Positions 41,941 to 51,135 are shown, numbered from the stretch's first letter. The stretch: 64,000 nt of DNA from Cyanobacteria bacterium UBA2855 (GCA_002350725.1 DEFJ01000002.1:12124-76123); one strand, 5' to 3'. Made by a program: numbers and translations. Notes: generated by a model from the letters alone, not told the origin.

Positions 41941-43807
41941 TTTCTTCGTCTTTTGTCTTTCTCGTTCTAGTTCTTTTAGAAGAACCTCTATTAGGTCTGC
42001 GAGTTCTTTTAGGTTTTTCTTCCTTTTCAGATTCTTCGACCGGTTCAACTTTAGCTTCCTCAGTTTCCTCTGTTATATTTTCTTCTTTAGGAGCCACTTC
42101 TGTCTTTTTCCTTGAGGTTCTTTTTCTCCCGCCCTTCGCCTTAGTTGGTTTTTCTTCTTCAGCAGCTTCAGATGCCGAAGTTTGAATTTCAACGTCCTCT
42201 GATATCTCCGGTTTGATTTCTTCATTAGGCTTAAGAATTGTCTGAGCAGTTTGAACATCTTCAGTTACAACAAGCGGAGTTTCAACTTTATCACCTTGCG
42301 GTTTTTCAAATTTATTTCTTCTTCCGCCACGTCTGCGATTATTTCTCTTATCCGTATCCTGTGCAGTGGCAACAACTGATGGATTTTCAACCTCAATTGC
42401 AGCTGCCGGAGTACTCTCAAGCGGCTTAACTTCTATTTCGTTTGTTGTTTCTTCTTGTTTTGATTGGCTGTCATTTTTGTTACCTTTTTTGAAGTTTGTC
42501 ATAGGTAACTTCAATTTAGCAGCTTTTGCTCTATATTCACCTTCTGCTGTTGGTGTTGCAAAATTAAAATCAAGCATAAAGTAACCGCTTCCCTGACAGT
42601 GAGGACATTTTTTCGTAAAGATTTCGGATAAACTTTGACCTTGTCTGTGGCGAGTTAATTCAACTAAACCTAAATCAGAAAGCTGACCAACTTGAGGTTT
42701 TGCCTTATCAGGTTCAAGTGCAATTTCTAATTCTTCCATCATCGCTAACTTATCTGCTCTTGACATCATATCAATAAAGTCAACAATTACCATTCCGCCT
42801 ATATTTCTCAATCTTAATTGTCGAGCAATTTCATGGACGGCTTCTATATTTGTTTTTAAGATCGTTTCATCTTGAGTTGCAGAACTTACAAATTTTCCGC
42901 TGTTTACATCTATTACAGTAAGAGCCTCTGTCTGTTGAATAAACAAATATCCGCCTGAAGGCATATTTACTTTGATATTTAAAGCTGCCTTGATTTCTTT
43001 ATGGATATCCATTGCAACCAATAACGGCTCTGTACCTTTGTATAATGTAACATTAATATTTTTATTCATATGCCAATTTTGCAAAATATTTTGAACTCTG
43101 TTCATTGCAAACGGAGTATCTACGATAATTTCTTTTGTATCTTCCGTACAAGCTTCACGAATTACTCTGTATAGCAAATCCTGATCTCTATAGATTAAAT
43201 TTGGAGGAGTCATTGTTTCTGCTGACGTAATAATATTATTCCATTTTTCAAGAAGAATTTCCAAATCCTCCTGAATATCTGCCTCGGTTTGACCTTCTGC
43301 TTCCGTTCTGATAATTACACCCACACCAACCGGTTTTATTAAATTCAAAATAGATTTTAATCTGGCTCTTTCTTTAGAGCTTTCAATTTTTTTACTTACG
43401 CTAACTCCCGGCTCATTCGGCATCAATACCAAAAAACGTCCCGGCAAACTAATCTGAGTTGTAACTCTTGGGCCTTTATGACCTGTCGGTTCTTTTACAA
43501 CTTGTACAATAAGTTTTTGTTTTGGAGAAAGTTTATCTTTTAATGTCCCTTTACCCATAACATCTTGTGCATGCAAAAAACCCATTCTGTCAGTTCCGAC
43601 ATTTACAAATGCCGCATCAATACTAGGTAAAATGTTGTCTACTGTTGCAAGATAAACATCACCGAGTAACACTTCCCCTCTATGGATGAAAAAATCCGTT
43701 ACTTTTCCGTTTTCTAATACTGCACCGATATTATCACGTTCTGCGATAACAATTTTTTGACCTTTGTCTTTTTCTTTAAAATTTTTGTTGTTTCTGTCGT
43801 TTCCCAT
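41933..43807 (-). CDS. rng: Ribonuclease E/G family endoribonuclease
   Basis: 624 residues. An N-terminal RNase H-like/S1 region (VLLGDVYLATVDNILPSIDAAFVNVG, TTQISLPGRFLVLMP) leads to the catalytic DNase I-like segment with acidic residues in VIDVNSGKF and GGMVIVDFIDM. The Zn-link CPHCQGSG follows. After about residue 430 comes a disordered, Glu/Lys/Pro-rich tail ending in a strongly basic cluster (RTRRPNRGSSKRTRTRKTK). The catalytic half resembles RNase G and cyanobacterial RNase E. In cyanobacteria a basic C-terminal peptide of RNase E recruits PNPase, and this tail could do likewise. It lies 10 bases after the radical SAM gene. Confidence 0.93.
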   Translation of the reverse strand: MGNDRNNKNFKEKDKGQKIVIAERDNIGAVLENGKVTDFFIHRGEVLLGDVYLATVDNILPSIDAAFVNVGTDRMGFLHAQDVMGKGTLKDKLSPKQKLIVQVVKEPTGHKGPRVTTQISLPGRFLVLMPNEPGVSVSKKIESSKERARLKSILNLIKPVGVGVIIRTEAEGQTEADIQEDLEILLEKWNNIITSAETMTPPNLIYRDQDLLYRVIREACTEDTKEIIVDTPFAMNRVQNILQNWHMNKNINVTLYKGTEPLLVAMDIHKEIKAALNIKVNMPSGGYLFIQQTEALTVIDVNSGKFVSSATQDETILKTNIEAVHEIARQLRLRNIGGMVIVDFIDMMSRADKLAMMEELEIALEPDKAKPQVGQLSDLGLVELTRHRQGQSLSEIFTKKCPHCQGSGYFMLDFNFATPTAEGEYRAKAAKLKLPMTNFKKGNKNDSQSKQEETTNEIEVKPLESTPAAAIEVENPSVVATAQDTDKRNNRRRGGRRNKFEKPQGDKVETPLVVTEDVQTAQTILKPNEEIKPEISEDVEIQTSASEAAEEEKPTKAKGGRKRTSRKKTEVAPKEENITEETEEAKVEPVEESEKEEKPKRTRRPNRGSSKRTRTRKTKDEENE

Positions 43808-43817
43808 TTCAAATCCT

Positions 43818-46361
43818 TTATAACTCTCTTAACTCTTCATCAAAGAATCCGGTTCTTGTTATATTGAACACAGTATCCGGTTCAATCAGGCTCATAAGAA
43901 CGTCTGCTCTTAATGCCGGAATATCGGATCCCTGACCGGTTTTTAATACTATGAATAAACATTTTCCATCAAATCTATATGATTTTATCGACGGTTTTAT
44001 ATTTATTTTTTTAGTTAAACCTTTTTTGTTTTTCTTCTCAATATAAATCTCATCGGAAGATAAAACTCTGTTTGTATTATACTTCAAATTTTCAAAATCG
44101 TAAAGTTGTGAATTAAACACCTCAATACGATATTCCGCCCAAGCCACGGTATTGTCTATTGCTTGCGCAGTTTTATCTTTTTTTACAATACTTATTATTT
44201 TACATTCAGACGGTAGCACTTTTTGTAATTTATCTTTAAATTTCTGTATATCAATATTTTCCCATAAATCAATATCTATAAGTTCACCCTCACTTTGAGC
44301 AAACAGAGGCAATGCTACACCTAAAGATACCTTCATTGTAGGATTAAAGCCTTGAGAAAACGCTATATTTAAACCACTCCTTGAAAGAGCTTTCAAAAAT
44401 GTGTTTTGCCAATCTAAGTGAGAAAAATATCTTAAAATACCTGATTTTGTTATTTTTAATCGATATTTGTATACCGGCTTCATATACTTTTGATTTCCGT
44501 CTGTCGGATCTCGTTTTTCTTCAGGCTTATACAAATCTGAAGCCTTAAATGGTTTTGCAATAACCTTCTTTGTTTTTAAATTTGAGCAAACTCCGCAGTT
44601 TACACATTTTGTCTGACAAGTAGGAACAATATGACATTCGTTTTTTATTTTGGCATCAGGAAGATTTTCTTTTTTAAATGCCTCATTATATTCATTTACG
44701 AGCCAACTTTTATTTACTCCTATATCAATAAAATCCCAAGGAAGAACTTCTTCTCTTAAATACTCTTTTTGAGCAAGTGCATTTAGGTTAATATCCATAT
44801 CTTTTGCGGTATTAAGCCATATTTCTTCATTAAAATGTTCGCCCCAAGCATCTAAGTAACAACCTTTTTTATAAAGAGCTTCAACATAACGGCACAACTT
44901 ATCATCACCACGGGTAAGAACAGCTTCAAGCATAGATACAGTTTGCTCGTGATAATTAATTTTAACACCTTTAATATTTTTGATTTGCTCCTTAAGGTAG
45001 TGTATATGCTCGGTTACCTCAGCCAAATCCATTTGCGAACACCATTGAAAAGGAGTAAAAGGTTTTGGCACAAAAATGGATAAAGTACAAGTTATATCCA
45101 TAGAATGTTTTAAACCTTTTTCTTTTTTTATTCCTATACAGCGGTATCTTATTTTTCTAAATAATTCTGCCATTTCATCCATATCATGAAGAGTTTCTGT
45201 AGGTAAACCGCATATAAAATAGAATTTTACTCTTGACCACCCGTTTTCATACAGCGTTGTCACCGCATCTATAATCATATCCTCTGTTATATTTTTCTTT
45301 ATAACATCCCTCAATCTTTGTGAACCGGCTTCCGGGGCAAGTGTCATTGTTGATTTTCTGACACTCTGGACTAAATTTGCAAGCTCAAGGTTAAATCCGT
45401 CAATACGTTGACTTGGTAGGGATACTGAAATTTTCTTTTTATTAAAATCTATAGAAAGCTCTTTTATTACTTCGTTAATATTTGCATAATCATTGGAAGA
45501 TAAAGACAACAGTGAATATTCGTCATATCCTGTATTTTTGACTAATTCTTTTGCTATTTTAATAATTTCTTCACTTTCGCGTTCTCTGATTGGTAAAGTT
45601 ACATGTCCGGGTTGACAAAATCTGCACATTCTTCCACATCCGCGGCGAATTTCGACAACGGCTCTATCCTGAACCGATGACGAATATGGTATTGGATATT
45701 TCTTAAGAGCTGTATCATATGTAAGTTGCGCAATTCTTTTTTTAACTTTTCCTCCGACAAGTTTTGACCATCTGCCGGAGTCTTCTCCGCTGCATAAGGC
45801 CTTAATTCGTTCTTCTCTTGGTAATCCCTTTGTTTTCTTTAGGATTTCACAAACCTCAATTATAGTGTCTTCGCCGTCCCCAATCATAAAAACATCTACA
45901 AAATCTGCTAACGGTAACGGATTAAATGCACATGGACCTCCTGCCATAACTATAGGATCTTCATCAGTTCGCATATCGTTTCTGTATGGGATTTGCGACA
46001 TCTCAAGCATTTTTAATACCGTTGGATATGCCATCTCATATTGAAGAGAAAAACCAACGGCATCAAAATCTTTTATAGGACGTTTACTCTCTAATCCGTA
46101 CAATATTTCAGGATTAAAATCAGGCTCCGGCGCATAAACCCTGTCACACATAAAACCTTCATGCCGGTTAACTAAATCATATAATATTCTGACACCCAAA
46201 TTGCTTATTCCGATTTCGTACTTATCTGGAAAACAAAATGCAAAACGTATATCCGCATCATCAAAGCTTTTATTATATGAAAGGAATTCGCCTCCAACGT
46301 ACTGATATGGCTTTGTGCATTTAAATAAACTCTCATGATACTTTTCAAAAAACTTTTCCAT
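43818..46361 (-). CDS. Radical SAM protein fused to DUF2344 domain
   Basis: 847 residues. A B12-binding-like N-terminal region (FAFCFPDKYEIGISNLGVRILYDLVN) precedes the radical SAM core with RRGCGRMCRFCQPG (CxxxCxxC). A cysteine-rich segment follows (CQTKCVNCGVCSN). The C-terminal DUF2344 domain contains RYFSHLDWQNTFLKALSRSGLNIAFSQGFNPTMKVSLG. This fused TIGR03960/TIGR03936 architecture is common in Cyanobacteria and clostridia and often lies next to rng, as here. Its reaction is not established. No Shine-Dalgarno sequence is present: TATAAT sits six bases before the chosen ATG, which suggests a leaderless message. A TTG six codons earlier is less likely. Confidence 0.88.
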   Translation of the reverse strand: MEKFFEKYHESLFKCTKPYQYVGGEFLSYNKSFDDADIRFAFCFPDKYEIGISNLGVRILYDLVNRHEGFMCDRVYAPEPDFNPEILYGLESKRPIKDFDAVGFSLQYEMAYPTVLKMLEMSQIPYRNDMRTDEDPIVMAGGPCAFNPLPLADFVDVFMIGDGEDTIIEVCEILKKTKGLPREERIKALCSGEDSGRWSKLVGGKVKKRIAQLTYDTALKKYPIPYSSSVQDRAVVEIRRGCGRMCRFCQPGHVTLPIRERESEEIIKIAKELVKNTGYDEYSLLSLSSNDYANINEVIKELSIDFNKKKISVSLPSQRIDGFNLELANLVQSVRKSTMTLAPEAGSQRLRDVIKKNITEDMIIDAVTTLYENGWSRVKFYFICGLPTETLHDMDEMAELFRKIRYRCIGIKKEKGLKHSMDITCTLSIFVPKPFTPFQWCSQMDLAEVTEHIHYLKEQIKNIKGVKINYHEQTVSMLEAVLTRGDDKLCRYVEALYKKGCYLDAWGEHFNEEIWLNTAKDMDINLNALAQKEYLREEVLPWDFIDIGVNKSWLVNEYNEAFKKENLPDAKIKNECHIVPTCQTKCVNCGVCSNLKTKKVIAKPFKASDLYKPEEKRDPTDGNQKYMKPVYKYRLKITKSGILRYFSHLDWQNTFLKALSRSGLNIAFSQGFNPTMKVSLGVALPLFAQSEGELIDIDLWENIDIQKFKDKLQKVLPSECKIISIVKKDKTAQAIDNTVAWAEYRIEVFNSQLYDFENLKYNTNRVLSSDEIYIEKKNKKGLTKKINIKPSIKSYRFDGKCLFIVLKTGQGSDIPALRADVLMSLIEPDTVFNITRTGFFDEELREL

Positions 46362-46391
46362 ACTGATATTATAATACAAACCGGTAAACTA

Positions 46392-47078
46392 TCATTTATT
46401 TTTATATTTTTCGTACAAATCCGGACGTCTTAATTTTGTACGCTCTATAGATTGAGATTGTCTAAACTCATTAATTTCTTTATGATTTCCATTTAATAAA
46501 ACATCAGGAACTTTCAAACCTCTATACTCTCTTGGTCTTGTGTAATGCGGGTATTCAAGCAATCCATTTGAAAAACTATCTTCATCCGCAGATTCAATTT
46601 TGCCAAGAGTTCCTTCTATTTTTCGACTTACCGAATCTATTAAACACAACGCAGGTAATTCTCCACCTGTCAATACAAAATCCCCAACAGAAACTTCAAC
46701 AGGCTTGATAATATCTCTTATCCTCTCGTCAAAACCTTCGTAATGACCACACATTAAAATTATTTGGTCAAATTTTGAAAATTCATTTACCATACTGTCC
46801 GTCAATGGTTGCCCCTGAGGAGATAGCATTACTGTCAATGTTTTAGGTAATTTTTCAATGCTTTCATATGCATCTACATAAGGTTGTGCCATAAGCACCA
46901 TACCTGCCCCTCCGCCATACGGTATATCATCGACCTTTTTGTGTTTATTTTCAGTATAATCTCGAGGGTTAATTGTTTGTATTTTTATTATATCAGAATC
47001 AACTGCACGCTTTAGTATGCTATATTGGAAATAATTTTCAACCATTTCCGGAAACAAAGTCATTACATTAAAAATCAT
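46392..47078 (-). CDS. trmD: tRNA (guanine-N1-)-methyltransferase TrmD
   Basis: 228 residues with the SPOUT/trefoil-knot signature: VDDIPYGGGAGMVLMAQP, MLSPQGQPLTDSMVNEF, LMCGHYEGFDERIRD, VSVGDFVLTGGELPALCLIDSV, then YTRPREYRGLKVPDVLLNGNHKEI. It methylates N1 of G37 next to the anticodon and prevents +1 frameshifting. It overlaps rimM by 4 bases, the classical rimM-trmD pairing. The rpsP and rplS genes usual in that operon are not next to it here. Confidence 0.97.
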   Translation of the reverse strand: MIFNVMTLFPEMVENYFQYSILKRAVDSDIIKIQTINPRDYTENKHKKVDDIPYGGGAGMVLMAQPYVDAYESIEKLPKTLTVMLSPQGQPLTDSMVNEFSKFDQIILMCGHYEGFDERIRDIIKPVEVSVGDFVLTGGELPALCLIDSVSRKIEGTLGKIESADEDSFSNGLLEYPHYTRPREYRGLKVPDVLLNGNHKEINEFRQSQSIERTKLRRPDLYEKYKNK

Positions 47079-47593
47079 TCCAATAAGCCCTCTAAATTAT
47101 TTATCGTGATAGATTTTTTTTCTAATGAAACTTCTCTTATAATTGCCTCTACAAAGGGAACCAAACATATTTGTTTAGAATTTGTTTTTACAGATAACAA
47201 ATCGCTTGCGCCATTGTTTGAAACACCTACAACAAAGCCTAATTTTTTGCCATTTTCATCATACAAGCTCATTCCGACAAGTTCATCAATCAGATATTCG
47301 TTTTCATCAAGACTTTCTCTCAAAAAACTTTCTTCAACGAACAGTAAAGAACCCTTATATTCCAACAACTCATCTATAGAATTAATTCCCTCAAACTTGA
47401 AAATAGCCGTATTTTTATGAATACGAACCCTCTCTACATTATATGGAATATACTCCTCACGCGATTTTTTTATAAAAATCTTTTTTAAACTCAAAATGAA
47501 ATCAGCTTGACTCTGAGTAAAGCCAACCTTTGCTTCGCCTTTAATTCCATGAAAATTTAGAATCTTACCGACAGAAATATATTTTTCGCTCAT
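47075..47593 (-). CDS. rimM: 16S rRNA processing protein RimM
   Basis: 172 residues: VGKILNFHGIKGEAKV at the N-terminus (RimM N barrel) and ELVGMSLYDENGKKLGFVVGVSNNGASDLLSVK (PRC-barrel). A VPFVEAIIREVSLEKKSITI ending follows. It assists maturation of the 30S head with protein S19. It lies 2 bases from the zinc-ribbon protein gene upstream and overlaps trmD downstream. Confidence 0.95.
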   Translation of the reverse strand: MSEKYISVGKILNFHGIKGEAKVGFTQSQADFILSLKKIFIKKSREEYIPYNVERVRIHKNTAIFKFEGINSIDELLEYKGSLLFVEESFLRESLDENEYLIDELVGMSLYDENGKKLGFVVGVSNNGASDLLSVKTNSKQICLVPFVEAIIREVSLEKKSITINNLEGLLE

Positions 47594-47595
47594 GA

Positions 47596-48654
47596 TTATT
47601 CTTCAGCCGGTTCTTCTTCTGTTTTCTTCGGTTTTCTACCGCGTTTTGGTTTTTCTGACTCAACAGGTTCCGCTGATTTTTCAGCCGCTTTTGCCTGCTG
47701 GTTTTTAAACTCTTCAGGAGCATCTTCTCTTTCCTGATTCCAACGCTGCAGACCCATCTGAGAACGAATTAACCCGATACCGACGTGAACACGCCATTCA
47801 TCCATCTTTAATTGCGCAGCAATAATCTTATGGCATCCTATCGGAGGCAACGGTAACAATGGTTCATATAAGTTTTTAATTGCAAACATCTGATCCGGAG
47901 TTATCGCCAATTTACGTTTAGGGAATGGTAATTTCGGTAACATCATCTTTTGTCTTACCAGATTTATGCCGAAAAATACTTTTCTTGGTTCCAACCCAAT
48001 TTTTTCACCAATAACCTCATGCGCATCAGGATTTGGCAAAGGCAACATAGCCTTATATAAAAGTTCAATTTGTTCTAATTGCTCCTTACTTACCAATAAT
48101 TGTTTCGGTGCTTTATTTCTGTTCATAGGACGTTTATTATTAAATCCGCCTCTGTTGAAACCGCCACCCTGAGGACGTCTGTTATTGAAATTATTTCTGT
48201 TATACCCGCCTTGTTGCGGTCTGTTTTGACCATATCCGCCACGGCTGTAGCCGCCTTGATTATCACGTCTTTGGTACCCGCCTTGACGATTTTGGTTATA
48301 GCCTCTGTTATAACCGCCCTGATTGTCACGACGATTGTAACCACCTTGATTATCGCGTCTTTGATAGCCTCCTTGCTGAGAATTGTATGCTCTTTGCGGT
48401 GGGCGTGGTCTGCCTTCTCCCGCACTATAACTGCTGTAAAACTGAGGTTGAGCCTCTGTACTATAACCGTTCAACAGCTCTTGTTGAGGAGCCTCTGCTA
48501 CTTCTTGGGAAGATTCTGCGGGAACATTTACATCTTCTGATGGTGCATTTATCATCATTTTCTTATCAGGATACAAGCAATCAGGACAAATAACTCTTTT
48601 GGGGTTTTTTGTTTCAAATTCTCGACCGCACTTGACGCATTTGTTTACATACAT
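47596..48654 (-). CDS. Zinc-ribbon protein with Gly/Arg/Asn/Gln repeats and duplicated C-terminal module
   Basis: 352 residues. Residues 5-26 form a CxxC...CxxC zinc ribbon (CVKCGREFETKNPKRVICPDC). Residues about 75-180 are low-complexity, with repeats such as GGYNRRDNQ and GGYQRRDNQ and then RPQGGGFNRGGFN, like eukaryotic RGG/prion-like RNA-binding tracts. Residues about 185-300 hold two copies of a ~55-residue helical module. In copy 1 the LLPLP-like core is AMLPLPNPDAHEVIGEKIGL; in copy 2 it is PLLPLPPIGCHKIIAAQLKM. Each copy ends in IGLIR.QMGL-like helices. The tail is Lys/Glu-rich. It lies 2 bases before rimM, so an RNA or ribosome role is plausible. GAGG precedes the ATG. Not recognised as a named family. 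Confidence 0.8.
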   Translation of the reverse strand: MYVNKCVKCGREFETKNPKRVICPDCLYPDKKMMINAPSEDVNVPAESSQEVAEAPQQELLNGYSTEAQPQFYSSYSAGEGRPRPPQRAYNSQQGGYQRRDNQGGYNRRDNQGGYNRGYNQNRQGGYQRRDNQGGYSRGGYGQNRPQQGGYNRNNFNNRRPQGGGFNRGGFNNKRPMNRNKAPKQLLVSKEQLEQIELLYKAMLPLPNPDAHEVIGEKIGLEPRKVFFGINLVRQKMMLPKLPFPKRKLAITPDQMFAIKNLYEPLLPLPPIGCHKIIAAQLKMDEWRVHVGIGLIRSQMGLQRWNQEREDAPEEFKNQQAKAAEKSAEPVESEKPKRGRKPKKTEEEPAEE

Positions 48655-48811
48655 AATAAATAAGCCTCTTAATTAAAAAAATAATTCATAAATATAATAC
48701 AACTGGTTTAAATTAAAAAAATCTCTATTATTCCTCTGTGTGAAAAATTTAACGATATATCTTAACGTAATAATTATAACATGGTTTTGAAATTTAATCA
48801 AGATGCAAATA

Positions 48812-49249
48812 TTATTTTTCCACTAAAAAGGTGACAGGTCCGTCATTAATCAAAGAAACATCCATCATAGCGCGAAATTTTCCTGTTGAAACTCTTATAT
48901 TATTTGATTTTACACATTCAATAAAATACTCATACAAACTTTCTGCAATATCCATTGGAGCAGATTTATCAAAACTCGGACGAGTACCCTTTTTACAATC
49001 GCCGCATAGCGTAAACTGAGATACAATAAGCATTTCTCCGTTTACATCAAGAAGTGATTTATTCATTTTCTCATTTTCATCTTCAAAAATTCTGAGATTT
49101 ACAAGTTTTTTTGCTAAGGCTTCGGCATTTAATTTTTCATCACCTTTTTCAACCCCAAGAAAAACCAGTAGTCCTGAATTTATAGACGAATATAAACTAT
49201 CATCTATTGTTACTGATGCTTGTTTCACTCTTTGAATTAATGCTTTCAT
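48812..49249 (-). CDS. dtd: D-aminoacyl-tRNA deacylase
   Basis: 145 residues from the ATG at 49247-49249, which gives the canonical MKALIQRVKQASVTID opening; an 18-codon upstream extension is hydrophobic and rejected. Catalytic motifs SQFTLCGDCKKGTRPSF and NDGPVTFLVEK are present. It removes D-amino acids (and glycine from tRNA-Ala) mischarged on tRNA. No strong ribosome-binding site is seen. Separated by about 160 bases from the rimM operon, so it is its own unit. Confidence 0.96.
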   Translation of the reverse strand: MKALIQRVKQASVTIDDSLYSSINSGLLVFLGVEKGDEKLNAEALAKKLVNLRIFEDENEKMNKSLLDVNGEMLIVSQFTLCGDCKKGTRPSFDKSAPMDIAESLYEYFIECVKSNNIRVSTGKFRAMMDVSLINDGPVTFLVEK

Positions 49250-49367
49250 AATTTCTATAAATATCACAGAATATATTATTTGTAAACTTATGTAAATATT
49301 CATTACACATGTAGCATAAAAAGTTCTTTACGAATTATAATCTCTATTATTAAAAAAGAGGTTAAGG

Positions 49368-49679
49368 ATGATTTCTGCGATAAATTCATATGATTTTTCA
49401 ACAAAAAAGACTCATAATATAAAATCTGCCAATAACTTCAGAAATATATCTTTTGGATTTGGAGAAGATTATGTGAATGATGATTTCTTAGAACAACAAA
49501 ATTACGTACACAAAGAAGGTAACGGTAGTGTTTTAGGATATTTTAGGCTTATTGGAGTTTTTATAGGTACCGTTATCAAAGAAAAATTTATGGATAACGA
49601 CAACAGCTATTATGATTTGGATGATGATAATGACGATATTGACTATGATTCTTCTGACTTTTATGATATTGAGCCTTAA
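49368..49679 (+). CDS. Small acidic protein with NISFGFG N-terminal motif
   Basis: 103 residues. NFRNISFGFGED at about 22-33 resembles the Phe-containing motifs of the proteins at 2010 and 28352. A short hydrophobic segment (VLGYFRLIGVFIGTVI) is followed by a highly acidic Asp/Tyr-rich tail (YYDLDDDNDDIDYDSSDFYD) that could bind Ca2+ or basic partners. AGAGG lies upstream of the ATG. The ffh promoter lies within its last codons. No family recognised. Confidence 0.65.
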   Translation: MISAINSYDFSTKKTHNIKSANNFRNISFGFGEDYVNDDFLEQQNYVHKEGNGSVLGYFRLIGVFIGTVIKEKFMDNDNSYYDLDDDNDDIDYDSSDFYDIEP

Positions 49680-49696
49680 TTTTTTTGTGATACACT
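49669..49696 (+). promoter_or_regulatory. Predicted leaderless promoter of ffh
   Basis: TTGAGC (49669-49674), a 16-base spacer, TACACT (49691-49696), then six bases and the ATG of ffh. No Shine-Dalgarno sequence is present, so transcription would begin at the start codon. The -35 box overlaps the end of the preceding gene. Confidence 0.45.
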
Positions 49697-49702
49697 GAAA
49701 AT

Positions 49703-51106
49703 ATGTTTGAAAGTTTAAGCGAAAAATTACAAAATATTATAAGAAACACAGGTGCAAAAGAGCTTACTCCCGACAATATGCAAGAAGCATTGAGAGAAAT
49801 CCGCCGAGCATTATTGGAGGCCGATGTAAACCTCAGGGTTGTAAAAGCTTTTATTTCTGCAATTAAAGATAAGGCAGAAGGCGAAAACATTATCGAAGGA
49901 GTAAATCCATCACAACAGCTTATCAAAATAGTAAATGATGAACTGATTGAGTTATTGGGAAAAGAGGTAAAGCCTTTAGATTTATCAGCCAATCCGTCCT
50001 TAATAATGATGCTGGGGCTTCAAGGCGCAGGTAAAACCACTTCATCTGCAAAACTCGCAGTGAAACTTAAAAAAGAGGGTAAAAAGCCGCTATTGGTTGC
50101 ATGCGACGTTTATCGTCCGGCAGCTATTAATCAACTTCAAACATTAGGAAAGGAAATTGAGGTTGAAGTTTTTACAATTCCTGAGTCAAAAGATGTACAA
50201 AATATTGTTAAGTCCGCTATTGAATATTCAAAAAATAACGGTTATGATGTACTAATTTTGGATACGGCAGGCAGATTACAAATAGATGTCGATATGATGG
50301 CTGAATTACTCTTAATAGACAGGATTTTTAATCCTCAGGAAAAATTGCTTGTTATCGATGCTATGACAGGTCAGGAAGCAGTAAATGTTGCAGAAAATTT
50401 TGATGCACAACTCGGATTGACGGGGTTGGTGTTAACTAAATTAGACGGAGATTCAAGAGGCGGTTCTGCTTTAAGTGTCGTTTATTGCACAGGGAAACCT
50501 ATTAAGCTGACAGGAACCGGTGAAAAACTTAATGCTCTGGAAGATTTTTATCCGGAGAGAATGGCAACAAGAATACTTGGAATGGGAGATATCGTATCTC
50601 TTGTTGAAAGAGCTCAAGAAGTTTTTGATGAAAAACAGGCAAGAGAATTAGAAGAAAAAATAAGCAAAGATAATTTTTCTTTTAACGATTTTCTTAAAAT
50701 GCAAAAGCAGATGCAGATGTTAGGCTCTATGGGTAATCTTCTGGGCATGATTCCGGGATTAAATATCGGAAGAGATATGAAAGATATGATTACTCATGAA
50801 AGCGAAAAACAATTTAAGCGAATGGAAGTTTTTATACAAAGCATGACACCTGAAGAGCGCAACAATCCTGATTTAATTAATACAAGCAGAAGAAAACGTA
50901 TTGCAAAAGGCTGCGGTGCGGATTTAGCCGACATTAATCAATTTATAAAACAATTTAATCAAATGCGCGCTATGATGAGCGGAATGAATGGATTAAAGGG
51001 AATGTTTGCGCATGCCGGACAAAACGGAGCAAATATAAACCCGCATAGCAAGCAGGGAAAACATGCCATGCAAAAAGCAATGAAAATGATGCGCCGATTT
51101 AAATAA
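49703..51106 (+). CDS. ffh: Signal recognition particle protein Ffh
   Basis: 467 residues. The N-domain (1-85) precedes a GTPase G-domain with GLQGAGKT (105-112), DVYRPAAINQL, DTAGR, TKLDGDSRGG and GTGEK. The Met-rich M-domain (about 300-467) contains MQKQMQMLGSMGNLLGMIPG and MTPEERNNPDLINTSRRKRIAKGCG, and the tail is Met/Gly/basic. It binds signal sequences and SRP RNA to target membrane proteins to the Sec machinery. Full length. The SRP RNA gene is not in this window. It is followed 29 bases later by an alcohol dehydrogenase gene. Confidence 0.97.
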   Translation: MFESLSEKLQNIIRNTGAKELTPDNMQEALREIRRALLEADVNLRVVKAFISAIKDKAEGENIIEGVNPSQQLIKIVNDELIELLGKEVKPLDLSANPSLIMMLGLQGAGKTTSSAKLAVKLKKEGKKPLLVACDVYRPAAINQLQTLGKEIEVEVFTIPESKDVQNIVKSAIEYSKNNGYDVLILDTAGRLQIDVDMMAELLLIDRIFNPQEKLLVIDAMTGQEAVNVAENFDAQLGLTGLVLTKLDGDSRGGSALSVVYCTGKPIKLTGTGEKLNALEDFYPERMATRILGMGDIVSLVERAQEVFDEKQARELEEKISKDNFSFNDFLKMQKQMQMLGSMGNLLGMIPGLNIGRDMKDMITHESEKQFKRMEVFIQSMTPEERNNPDLINTSRRKRIAKGCGADLADINQFIKQFNQMRAMMSGMNGLKGMFAHAGQNGANINPHSKQGKHAMQKAMKMMRRFK

Positions 51107-51135
51107 AAGCAATTATATAAGGAGAGAATAATATA

